From assembly GCF_012933655.1 (NCBI RefSeq), contig NZ_JABBJJ010000017.1:1-64000 (forward strand): 64,000 nt of DNA. The letters are read 5' to 3'. Position numbers and translations under genes: made by a program. The DNA is from Pyxidicoccus fallax (lineage in GTDB: Bacteria > Myxococcota > Myxococcia > Myxococcales > Myxococcaceae). The number at the start of each line of letters is the position of its first letter. The first letter of the stretch is position 1. Under the pieces are notes generated by a model, which searched no databases, was not told where the DNA came from, and was given only the letters and a program-made list of their open reading frames with translations. Shown piece by piece: positions 35,940-44,500 of the stretch.

Positions 35940-37163
35940 TCAGTCCCAGCGGCTGTTGAGCTTCAGCTTCCACGAGCGCAGCGTGCCGCTGCCCACGCCG
36001 GACGGGTTGGTGACGCGCAGGCGCCAGCGGCCGTTGACGGAGCTGTCGCGAGAGATGCCTCGCGTCACGGAGATGCGCGAGGGCGGCGTGCCCTCGTTCG
36101 GCCCGTCCCACAGCAGCGCCGTGTCCCCACCCGGGTCCACCAGCGTCAGCACCAGCCGGTGCGCCGAGGAGTGCGCCACGTCCACTTCCACGATGATGTC
36201 CTCCGGCACCGTGGCCAGCCCCACCACCACGTTGGCGGACTCCACCAGCGCGGTGGAAGCCGGCAGCGCCACGTCCGCGTACTGGGTGAACTCCCCGGTC
36301 ATCCACGCCGGCCGGCACCAGCCCTCGGACGCACCGGACGGGATGCCGTGGCAGGACAGCCCGGACTGGCACGGCGCGAAGACGGAGCACGTATCGCCGT
36401 CACCCGCGATGGGCGCGGTGTTCCGGCAGCGCCCGTAGGAGCTGGAGCCGTCATTCGGAATGCCCTCGCAGACGAGCCCCGCCGCGCACGTCGTGTCGAT
36501 GGTGCAGGGGTCACCCTCGGGCACCAGCGTGGACATCGCCGTCTTGAACTGCTGCATCACGGTGCCGTCCACGTTGGCCAGCCGCGACAGCTCCACCATG
36601 TGGGCGATGGGGCGCGCGGCCAGGATGTCCTGCACCGCCAGCGGCGCAATCCCGTACGTGGTCTCCAGGGAGGAGGCGCTCTCCGTGTTGGCCAGCTTCA
36701 GCGTGCGCCGCGCCTCGGCCAGCGTGAAGGGGAGCCCGTCGAAGTGGCCCACCAGCGCGTCCAGCGGCAGCTCCGTCACGCGGCCGGTGCCCCGGGCGTA
36801 CCACTCCAGGTCCGCGAGCGTGGCCGGGCCCACGTAGGCCACCGCGTCCACCTGGGCGATGGAGACGAAGCGGCGGTCATCCGCCGTGTGCTCCACGCCA
36901 TCCGGCCCCGCGCGCCAGGCAATCAGCGCCTGCGCGGCGCGCACGTCCAGCGGCACCTCGTTGTCCAGCACCGCCACCGTGGTGGACCCGTCATTCAGGA
37001 AGGCGAGCACGCCCGTGGAAGCGGGCGTCCCGTCGGCCAGCGCCTGCGACTGCGACACCGCGAGCGACGCGCCAGGCTCGTTGGAGGACACGGGGCTCCC
37101 GCAGCTCATCAGGAGGGGAAACCCCACGGACACGGCGAATACCAGGGAAGATCTGGAGGTCAT
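35940..37163 (-). CDS. lipoprotein with helix-hairpin-helix and P-domain
   Basis: A 407-residue lipoprotein (signal ending LLMSC). Residues about 50-205 carry two ComEA-like helix-hairpin-helix units (VPLDVRAAQALIAWR...FVSIAQVDAVAYVGPATL and ESASSLETTYGIAPLAVQDILAAR). A Cys-rich stretch (CTIDTTCAAGLVCEGIP, CQSGLSCHGIP) follows, then a proprotein-convertase-type P-domain (about 285-407; VEVDVAHSSAHRLVLTLVDP, NGRWRLRVTNPSGVGSG). P-domains usually accompany subtilisin-like proteases; here there is no protease domain, so a binding role at the surface is likely. Helix-hairpin-helix units might bind DNA outside the cell. Its last codons are echoed in the downstream repeats. Confidence 0.75.
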   Translation of the reverse strand: MTSRSSLVFAVSVGFPLLMSCGSPVSSNEPGASLAVSQSQALADGTPASTGVLAFLNDGSTTVAVLDNEVPLDVRAAQALIAWRAGPDGVEHTADDRRFVSIAQVDAVAYVGPATLADLEWYARGTGRVTELPLDALVGHFDGLPFTLAEARRTLKLANTESASSLETTYGIAPLAVQDILAARPIAHMVELSRLANVDGTVMQQFKTAMSTLVPEGDPCTIDTTCAAGLVCEGIPNDGSSSYGRCRNTAPIAGDGDTCSVFAPCQSGLSCHGIPSGASEGWCRPAWMTGEFTQYADVALPASTALVESANVVVGLATVPEDIIVEVDVAHSSAHRLVLTLVDPGGDTALLWDGPNEGTPPSRISVTRGISRDSSVNGRWRLRVTNPSGVGSGTLRSWKLKLNSRWD

Positions 37164-37210
37164 GCCTCCCGTCTACCCCAGGTGGCACCGCGAGTGTCAT
37201 GCCATCTTCG

Positions 37211-37462
37211 TCACTGGGCGGGCGCGTGGTCCGCGTTGTCGACGATGGAGCGGGCCCCGGCGGAGTTGGCGCAGTGGGCGCAGCAATAGAAGGTGTTGTT
37301 GGCCTCGATGCCGTGGCCCAGCACCTTGCAGCCGCAATGGTCGCAGATGGGGGCCAGCTTGTGGATGGCGCACTCGAAGCTGTCGAAGGTGTGGGTGACG
37401 CCAGCGGTGATGACCTGGAAGGCCAGGTAGTAATCGTTGCCGCAGACCTCGCACTTGGCCAT
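37211..37462 (-). CDS. small Cys/His-rich zinc-binding protein
   Basis: An 83-residue protein with four metal-knuckle-like motifs: CEVC at 4-7, FECAIH, CDHCGCKVLGHG and CCAHC. Composition and spacing suggest one or two structural zinc sites. It resembles short uncharacterised proteins of high-GC bacteria; function unknown. The ATG at 37462 has GGAGG seven bases upstream. It is divergent from the ceramidase gene across 133 bases. Confidence 0.75.
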   Translation of the reverse strand: MAKCEVCGNDYYLAFQVITAGVTHTFDSFECAIHKLAPICDHCGCKVLGHGIEANNTFYCCAHCANSAGARSIVDNADHAPAQ

Positions 37463-37595
37463 GGGAGCCTCCTCCCGGGAAGAGTGGCCACCGTCACGCG
37501 TCCCGGAGGGGCCCGGGCGCGCGGCCGGCTTCCTCCCGGGGCGGGCCTTCCGACGCTCGCCGGCCCGCCCGGGCTCGGCTACCGTCCGCCGCCCT

Positions 37596-38378
37596 ATGTC
37601 GGCAACCACGGTGGGCTTCTGGGGCCCGAGCACCTCGTCGGTGGACTGGTGCGAGACGAACTACGAGCACCTCCACCATGTCGCCGAGCTCTTCAACTCG
37701 GCCTCCAGCCTCGTCCTGGTGCTCGTGGGGCTCGCCGGCCTCGTGCTCCACCGGCGCGTGCTGGAGCGGCGCTTCCTCCTCGCCTTCGCGCTGCTGTCCG
37801 TGGTGGGCGTGGGCAGCACCGCGTTCCACGCGACGCTGCTGCGCGAGTACCAGATGCTGGACGAGCTGCCGATGCTCTACCTCGCCATCGTCATCGTCTA
37901 CATCCTCCTGGAGAACCGGCCCCAGCGCCGCTTCGGCGTCTGGTTCCCGCTGCTGCTGCTGGCGCACGCCGTGTTGGTGACGTACCTGACGGCCTTCACC
38001 CGGGGCACTGTCCAGTTCTTCCTCTTCCAGGTGAGCTTCGCGTCGCTCGAGTTCTACGCGCTCGGCCGCACCTACTTTCTCCAGCGCAAAAGCCCCGACG
38101 CGCGGGTGAAGCGCCTGTTCCGGCTCGGCATCGGCGCGTACGCGCTCGCCATCGTCCTGTGGCTGAGCGACATCCAGTTCTGCCCCACCCTCAACCAGGT
38201 GCTCCCCGCGCACGGCGTCCCCAACCCGCAGTTCCATGCGTGGTGGCACGTGCTCGTCTCCTTCGGCTTCTACGCACTCCTGCTCGTCATCGCGTACGAC
38301 AGGCTGACGACGCTCGGGCGGCAGCCCCGCCTCGCCTCCGGCCCCGGACGGATTCCCCGCGTCCTGGGCACACCTTGA
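37596..38378 (+). CDS. alkaline ceramidase-like integral membrane hydrolase
   Basis: A 260-residue polytopic protein of the eukaryotic-type alkaline ceramidase (ACER/CREST) family. It keeps the N-terminal GFWGPSTSSVDWCETNY, then GVGSTAFHATL (zinc His), LDELPMLY (Asp) and C-terminal HAWWHVLVS (two zinc His), in the same order as human ACER3. About seven hydrophobic segments are visible. The family hydrolyses ceramide to sphingosine and fatty acid; myxobacteria are known to make ceramides, so membrane lipid turnover, or attack on prey or host lipid, is plausible. The ATG at 37596 starts the family N-terminus; the longer upstream frame is Arg/Pro-rich and overlaps the divergent spacer. Confidence 0.88.
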   Translation: MSATTVGFWGPSTSSVDWCETNYEHLHHVAELFNSASSLVLVLVGLAGLVLHRRVLERRFLLAFALLSVVGVGSTAFHATLLREYQMLDELPMLYLAIVIVYILLENRPQRRFGVWFPLLLLAHAVLVTYLTAFTRGTVQFFLFQVSFASLEFYALGRTYFLQRKSPDARVKRLFRLGIGAYALAIVLWLSDIQFCPTLNQVLPAHGVPNPQFHAWWHVLVSFGFYALLLVIAYDRLTTLGRQPRLASGPGRIPRVLGTP

Positions 38379-38411
38379 CCCGCAGGGCCCCACACCCCGA
38401 GTCAAGACGCC

Positions 38412-38430
38412 AGTACAGTCACAATGTACT
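38412..38430. promoter_or_regulatory. inverted repeat ahead of the beta-propeller gene
   Basis: AGTACA (38412-38417) and TGTACT (38425-38430) are perfect 6-base arms around 7 bases, inside a locally AT-rich patch that is unusual here. It lies about 77 bases upstream of the chosen start of the Asp-box protein, suggesting a regulator site or promoter region. No confident -35/-10 pair was assigned. Confidence 0.3.
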
Positions 38431-38506
38431 AATGCCATATGGTTGACGTTTGGAGGCGCCGCGTCGGAGAGTGTGGGTTCAGTACTCCCCCCACACGAGG
38501 CCCCTC

Positions 38507-41500
38507 TTGCTCAAGCGTCATCGGCGGCTCATCGCGACCTCGACGGTCGTGGTGGTCGCGGTCGTGGCCGTGCCCTCTGGTGCCAGCGCGTACAAGCGCT
38601 GGAAGGCGCGCAACGCGCGCACGAAAATCTCCCACTTCCTGAAGGACCCGAGCGCCGGAGAAGTCTCTCCGGAGGTGCTCCAGGAGCTCATGGCCACTCG
38701 CGGAGAGGCGGAGCCCGAGCAGGGCGAGGCGGAGGGTGACGATGCGATGCGCCGCCGCGTCGCCTCGCGAATGCTGTGGGGCGTGCCCACGCCGGAGGTG
38801 ATGGAGCACCGGGCGCGCGTGGCGTACCGGGAGTCGCGGCGCTGGGAGAAGACGCTGCCCCGCGCTCGCGCGCCGTGGGACTGGTTCGCGGAGCCGTCCG
38901 GCGCCAACAAGGCCGTCGTCTCCGGCCTGTCGTGGGTGAACCTGGGGCCCACCAACGCCAACTTCCAGTTCAACGGCACCCTCTACAACGAGGTGGACTC
39001 GGGCCGTATCTCCGGCATCGCCGTGCACCCGGTGGACCCGCAGGTGGTGTACCTGGCCACGAGCGGCGGCGGCGTGTGGAAGACGTTCAACTTCGGCACG
39101 GCCAACCCCACCTGGGCGCCGGTGAGCGAGTCGCTGGGCAACCTGGCCATTGGCGCCATGGACCTGGACCCGACGAATCCGGAGACGCTCTACGTGGGCG
39201 CCGGTGACTTCGTGGACACGCCGGGCGGCCACGTCGTGAAGAGCGAGGACGGCGGCGCCACCTGGGGCGAGCCGGTGGGCCTGTCCGGCCAGTACCCGGC
39301 GGGCTCCGGCGGCCTGTCCGTCAAGGCGCTGCGCATCCGCGCCGTGAAGGTGGACCCGGCCAACCCCAGCGTCGTGCTGGTGGGCACCGAGGTGGGCCTG
39401 TTCCGCTCCACCAACGCGGGCGCGAGCTTCACCCTGGTGGACCTGCCCAACTCGGGCACCGTCCAGAAGTCCGAGAGCGTCTGGAGCATCGTCTACACGG
39501 GCGCGGTGGGCGGCGTGAGCCGCTGGGCCCTCAGCGGCACGTACGCGTGCGCCGCCAACCTGCCGCCCCCGGAGCCCGGCCTGGGTCAGGAGGCGGGTGA
39601 GGTCGGGTGCGCCGCGGGAAACCCGGGTGACATCTGGACGAGCACCGACGCGGGCGCGACGTGGAGCTCGCGCAAGGCGGCGGGCACCATTCCCTCCACC
39701 CTCGTGGGCCGCATCACCCTGGCCGCGGGCACGCCGTCCAGCGCCACCCCGCCGGTGACGGTGGTGTACGCGCAGCTCGGCAACCAGGACGAGTACTACG
39801 GCTCCGCGGGCGCGGGGTACTGGCGCTCCATCAACTCGGGCACGAACTGGACGTCCATCACCGGCACCCTCGCCAACGCCACCACCTCCGTGAATGGCGA
39901 GCGCGACTGCGGCAGCGTCAACGTGAATGACGCGCAGGCCTGGTACAACGCGGCCATCGCCGTCGACCCCGCCAACGACAACAACGTCCTGGTCGGCGGC
40001 ATGCTGTGCGGCCTGCGCACGCGCAACGGCCTGGCCTCCTCGCCCTCGTGGGAGAACGTCTCCCATTGGCTGCCCAGCAGCGGCTACGGCCAGGTGACGG
40101 GCGGCACGCTGGACTATGTCCACGCGGACTGGCACCGGGCGCTCATCGTCCGCACCGCGACGGGGTCCGTGGCCCTGGCCGGCACGGACGGCGGCCTCTA
40201 CGTGTCGCGCAACCTCTTCGACGCCACGCCCGCGTACCGGGTGGCGTGGGACGGGCAGAACCGCGGCATCGTCACCCACCTGAGCTACTCGGTGGCCTCG
40301 GGTGACCCGGCCACGGGCAACCCGTACCTGGCCTACACGGGCCTGCAGGACAACGGCACGCGCTTCCGCGACCCGTCCGCCGGCCCCCTCTCCACCACCT
40401 TCAACCAGGTCATCGGCGGTGACGGCTTCGGCGCCGTGGCCGCGAAGAACCCCGTGTCCGGCGCCACCATCTACTGGGCGAGCGTCAACGGCAGCAGCGA
40501 GTACTGCATCCCCACGGCCGCCAACAACCAGTGCAACGCCGGCACGGCCTGGACGACGAGGGACCCGACGCCCCGGTCCATCAGCAGCTGCTCCACGGAC
40601 GGCTACCAGTTCATCATCCGCTACGCGCTGGCGCCGGCGAGCCCCAATCCCAACACCGTGCTGACGGCCACCAACAGCTCCATCCACCGGGTGAGCGGCA
40701 CGGGCAACTGGCAGGTCATCAGCCCCTGCCTCACCGGCTACACGCGCCTGCTGTCCGCGTCGCCCACCATTGACGGCCTGTACGCCGTGAGCATGAGCGG
40801 CGGTCGCTTCTACGTCACCAGCAACTGCCAGGGCAGCACCACCAACTGCACCTGGACGCGCACCAGCGTGCTGGGCTTCGACGTGAACGGCAATGGCACC
40901 ATCGCCCTCGACGAGCAGCTCTCCTACACCACGCAGGCGGCCTTCCCGCCCACCACGCCGCAAGGGACGAGCCCCGGTGACGTGTTCGTGGCGGCGAGCG
41001 TCGCGCCCCTCACGGGCGACAACGCCACGGTGGTGCCGGACGCCCTGGGCCACCTCTTCATCACCCGGGACCGCGGCACCACGTGGGCGCCGCTGCACGG
41101 CAACGGCACTGGCCATGACTTGCCCAACGTGGGCATCGACGTGGTGCAGTACGACCCGTCGGACCTGACCAACCGCACCCTCTACGTGGGCACCGAGCTG
41201 GGCGTGTACCGCTCCACCGACGCGGGCGAGACGTGGGAGCGCTTCGGCTCCGGCCTGCCGCTGGCGCGGGTGTCGGACATGTTCATCAGCCGCACCGGCG
41301 CGCTGATGCGCGTGGCCACCTACGGGCGCGGCCTGTGGGAGCTGTACCCGTCCGCCACCGCCGAGAAGGGCGTGAGCGGCAACGGAGACTGGAACCGCGA
41401 CCAGCAGCTCGACTTCGTGGACCTGGCCGCCGCCGCCAGCCGCCTGGGCAGCGACCCGTCCACCACGGCCCTGCCCCACTACGACTGGAACAGCGACATG

Positions 41501-41572
41501 ACGGGCACGGTGAACGGCATCGACTCGGCCGACCTCTCCGAGCTGCTCAACCGCATGGGAGGCCGCCCGTGA
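38507..41572 (+). CDS. Asp-box (BNR/sortilin-like) beta-propeller protein with dockerin-like C-terminus
   Basis: A protein of about 1021 residues. The start is taken as TTG at 38507, with GAGG about seven bases upstream, opening directly into a signal peptide (LIATSTVVVVAVVAVPSGASA); TTG 38450 and GTG 38471 are alternatives. The body carries repeated Asp boxes: SEDGGATW, STNAGASF, STDAGATW, SINSGTNW, TRDRGTTW and STDAGETW, as in sialidases, sortilin and xyloglucanases. No sialidase Arg triad was identified. The last ~65 residues contain DWNRDQQLDFVD, a good dockerin/EF-type calcium loop, and a second DWNSDMTGTVNGIDSAD with a two-residue insertion. Likely secreted and held by protein-protein contact. 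The stop overlaps a possible GTG start of the next gene. Confidence 0.82.
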   Translation: MLKRHRRLIATSTVVVVAVVAVPSGASAYKRWKARNARTKISHFLKDPSAGEVSPEVLQELMATRGEAEPEQGEAEGDDAMRRRVASRMLWGVPTPEVMEHRARVAYRESRRWEKTLPRARAPWDWFAEPSGANKAVVSGLSWVNLGPTNANFQFNGTLYNEVDSGRISGIAVHPVDPQVVYLATSGGGVWKTFNFGTANPTWAPVSESLGNLAIGAMDLDPTNPETLYVGAGDFVDTPGGHVVKSEDGGATWGEPVGLSGQYPAGSGGLSVKALRIRAVKVDPANPSVVLVGTEVGLFRSTNAGASFTLVDLPNSGTVQKSESVWSIVYTGAVGGVSRWALSGTYACAANLPPPEPGLGQEAGEVGCAAGNPGDIWTSTDAGATWSSRKAAGTIPSTLVGRITLAAGTPSSATPPVTVVYAQLGNQDEYYGSAGAGYWRSINSGTNWTSITGTLANATTSVNGERDCGSVNVNDAQAWYNAAIAVDPANDNNVLVGGMLCGLRTRNGLASSPSWENVSHWLPSSGYGQVTGGTLDYVHADWHRALIVRTATGSVALAGTDGGLYVSRNLFDATPAYRVAWDGQNRGIVTHLSYSVASGDPATGNPYLAYTGLQDNGTRFRDPSAGPLSTTFNQVIGGDGFGAVAAKNPVSGATIYWASVNGSSEYCIPTAANNQCNAGTAWTTRDPTPRSISSCSTDGYQFIIRYALAPASPNPNTVLTATNSSIHRVSGTGNWQVISPCLTGYTRLLSASPTIDGLYAVSMSGGRFYVTSNCQGSTTNCTWTRTSVLGFDVNGNGTIALDEQLSYTTQAAFPPTTPQGTSPGDVFVAASVAPLTGDNATVVPDALGHLFITRDRGTTWAPLHGNGTGHDLPNVGIDVVQYDPSDLTNRTLYVGTELGVYRSTDAGETWERFGSGLPLARVSDMFISRTGALMRVATYGRGLWELYPSATAEKGVSGNGDWNRDQQLDFVDLAAAASRLGSDPSTTALPHYDWNSDMTGTVNGIDSADLSELLNRMGGRP

Positions 41573-44500
41573 GCCGCGCCTCCACCTCCCCCTTCCTGGA
41601 GATGACCTCCGTGAGCTTGAAGAACCTGGCGCTCCTCGTCTTCGCGAGCGCCCTCATCCTCAGTGGCTGCGGCGGCGACTCCAAGCCGCCGGGACCGACG
41701 GAGCCACCGGCGCCGGTGGCCCGCAGGCTGGCCTTCACCGTGCAGCCCTCGCAGGCGGTGACGGGCGCGGCGCTCGACCCCGCGGTGCAGGTGACGGTGC
41801 AGGACGCCGACGGAAAGACGGTCGCTGGCGCGCAGGTCACCGTGACGCTCGCGCTGGAGGCCAACCCCACGGGCGCCACCCTCTCCGGCGCCGCGCCGGT
41901 CCGGACCGCCCAGGGCGTGGCCACCTTCTCCGGTTTGACGCTGGACAAGGCGGGCGAGGGCTACACGCTGGTGGCCCGGGCCGACGGCCTGGAGTCCGCG
42001 ACGAGTCAGCCCTTCGGTATCATCCCCTCGTCCGCCCGCGCGCTCGCCTTCACGCCAGAGCCCGGTGAGCTGGAGGCCGGTGGCACCTTCGCGTCGGGCG
42101 TGCGAGTGACGGTGACGGACGCGGCTGGCAGGCCCGTCCAGGGGCACGTGCCCGTGAGCCTGGCGCTGGGCGCCAACCCCGCGGGCGGCACCCTCACTGG
42201 TACCCTCACCGTCGACACCATCGACGGCGTGGCGCTCTTCACCGAGCTGTCCATCGACAAGGCCGGCGAGGGCTACACGCTCGTCGCCACCACGCCGGGC
42301 GTGGCGCCCATCACCAGCGCCGCGTTCCGCGTGAAGCCGGGCCCCGCGAAGTCACTCGTCTTCGTCACCGGGCCCTCGTCGGCCGCCGTGGACGCGCACA
42401 TCTCCCCGGCCGTGCAGGTGCGGCTGGTGGACGCATACGGCAACACCGCCACCGGGTCCACCGACGCTGTCACCGTGTCGCTCGCCGGCAGTCTCGTCGG
42501 CACGCTCCGGGGCACCCTCACCGCCACCCCCGTGGACGGCGTCGTCACCTTCGCGGACCTCTCCGTGGACATGGTGGGCATCTTCGAGCTCGGCGCCACC
42601 AGCCCCGCGCTGGAGGGCGTCACGTCCGCCACCTTCGACATCGTCCCGGGGCCCGCCGCGAGGCTCGCCTTCAGGGGGCACCCCTCCCGCGTGAGCGCGG
42701 GAGACAACGTGGCCCCGGGGGTGGAGGTGACGGCGCTCGACGCGCGCGGCAACATCGCCACCTCCTTCACGGGCGTGGTGACGGTGGCACTCGACGCCAA
42801 CCCCACCAGCGACACGCTCCAGGGCACCCTCACCACCAGCGCGGTGGCCGGCGTGGCCCGCTTCGACAACCTGTCCCTGCGGCGCGCGGGCACGGGCTAT
42901 ACCCTGGCCGTCTCGGCGCAGGGGCTCACTTCCGCCACCTCGCGCCCGTTCGACGTGACGCCGGGCGAGGCGGCGGCGCTCGTCTTCACCACACAGCCCT
43001 CCACCATCGCCATCGACGCGGCCTTCAACCCGACCGTGGCCATCACCGTGCATGACGCCTTCGGCAACACGGTGACGGGCCACTCCGCCCCCGTGGAGCT
43101 GGCACTGGCCAACAACCCCACCGGCGTCTCGCTGACGGGCACGGTGTCCGTCACCCCGGTCAATGGCGTGGCGTCCTTCCCGGGTGTCTCCGTGAATCAG
43201 GTGGGCACCGGCTACCAGCTCTCCGCCTCCACCTCCACGACGAGGAGCACCGCCACCTCCGCGGCCTTCAACGTCACGGCGGGCGCTCCCGCTCGGCTCG
43301 TGTTCACCACGCAGCCCTCCCGCGTGAGCGCGGGAGACAACGTGGCTCCGGCGGTAGAGGTGACGGCGCTCGACGCGCGCGGCAACATCGCCACCTCCTT
43401 CACGGGCGTGGTGACGGTGGCGCTCGACGCCAACCCCACCAGCGACACGCTCCAGGGCACCCTCACCACCAGCGCGGTGGCCGGCGTGGCCCGCTTCGGC
43501 AACCTGTCCCTGCGGCGCGTGGGCACGGGCTATACCCTGGCCGTCTCGGCGCAGGGGCTCACTTCCGCCACCTCGCGCCCGTTCGACGTGACGCCGGGCG
43601 AGGCGGCGACGCTCGTCTTCACCACGCAGCCCTCTCGCGTGAGAGCGGGCGACGACGTGGCCCCGGAGGTGGAGGTGACGGCGCTCGACGCGCGCGGCAA
43701 TGTCGCCACCTCCTTCGGGGGCCTCGTGACGATGGCGCTTGCCTCCAACCCCACCAGCGACACGCTCCAGGGCAACGTCGCCGTCAGCGCGGTGGCCGGC
43801 GTGGCCCGCTTCGGCGCCATGTCCCTGCGGCGCGTGGGCACGGGCTACACCCTCTCCGCCTCGGCGCAGGGGCTCACCTCCGTCACCTCCCTCCCGTTCG
43901 ACGTGACGCCGGGCGAGGCGGCGACGCTCGTCTTCACCACGCAGCCCCGCACCATCGCCTTCGGCGCGACCTTCAACCCGGCCGTGGCCGTCACCGTGCG
44001 TGACGCCTTCGGCAACACGGTGACGGGCCACTCCACGCCCGTGGAACTGGCGCTGGCCACCCACTCCTCCGGCGCCTCGCTGACCGGCACGGTGTCCGTC
44101 ACCCCTGTCAACGGCGTGGCCAGCTTCCCGGGCATCTCCGTGAATCAGGTGGGCACGGGCTACGTGCTCTCCGCCTCCACCCCGGGGCTCACCGCCAACT
44201 CCTCGGCCTTCAACGTGACGGCGGGCGCGCCCGCGCGGCTCGAGTTCGGGGTGCAGCCGTCGAACGTCGTGGCCGGCGTCGCCATCGCTCCGGCGGTGAC
44301 GGTGCGGGTGGTGGACGCGCATGGCAACACGGTGACCACGGCCACCAACAGCATCATCGTGGCCATCGGCAACAACCCGGGCGTGGGCATCCTCAACGGC
44401 ACGAAGACGGTGAGCGCGGTGAATGGCGTGGCCACCTTCTCCACGCTGTCCATCACCAGGTCGGGCGTGGGCTACACGCTGACGGCCTCCGTCGGCGGCA

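Noticed and set aside
38429-41479. A 1016-codon reverse open frame across the Asp-box gene.
   Set aside because: Antisense shadow: Val/Gly/His/Arg-rich and without motifs, while the forward strand has clear Asp boxes and a dockerin-like end.
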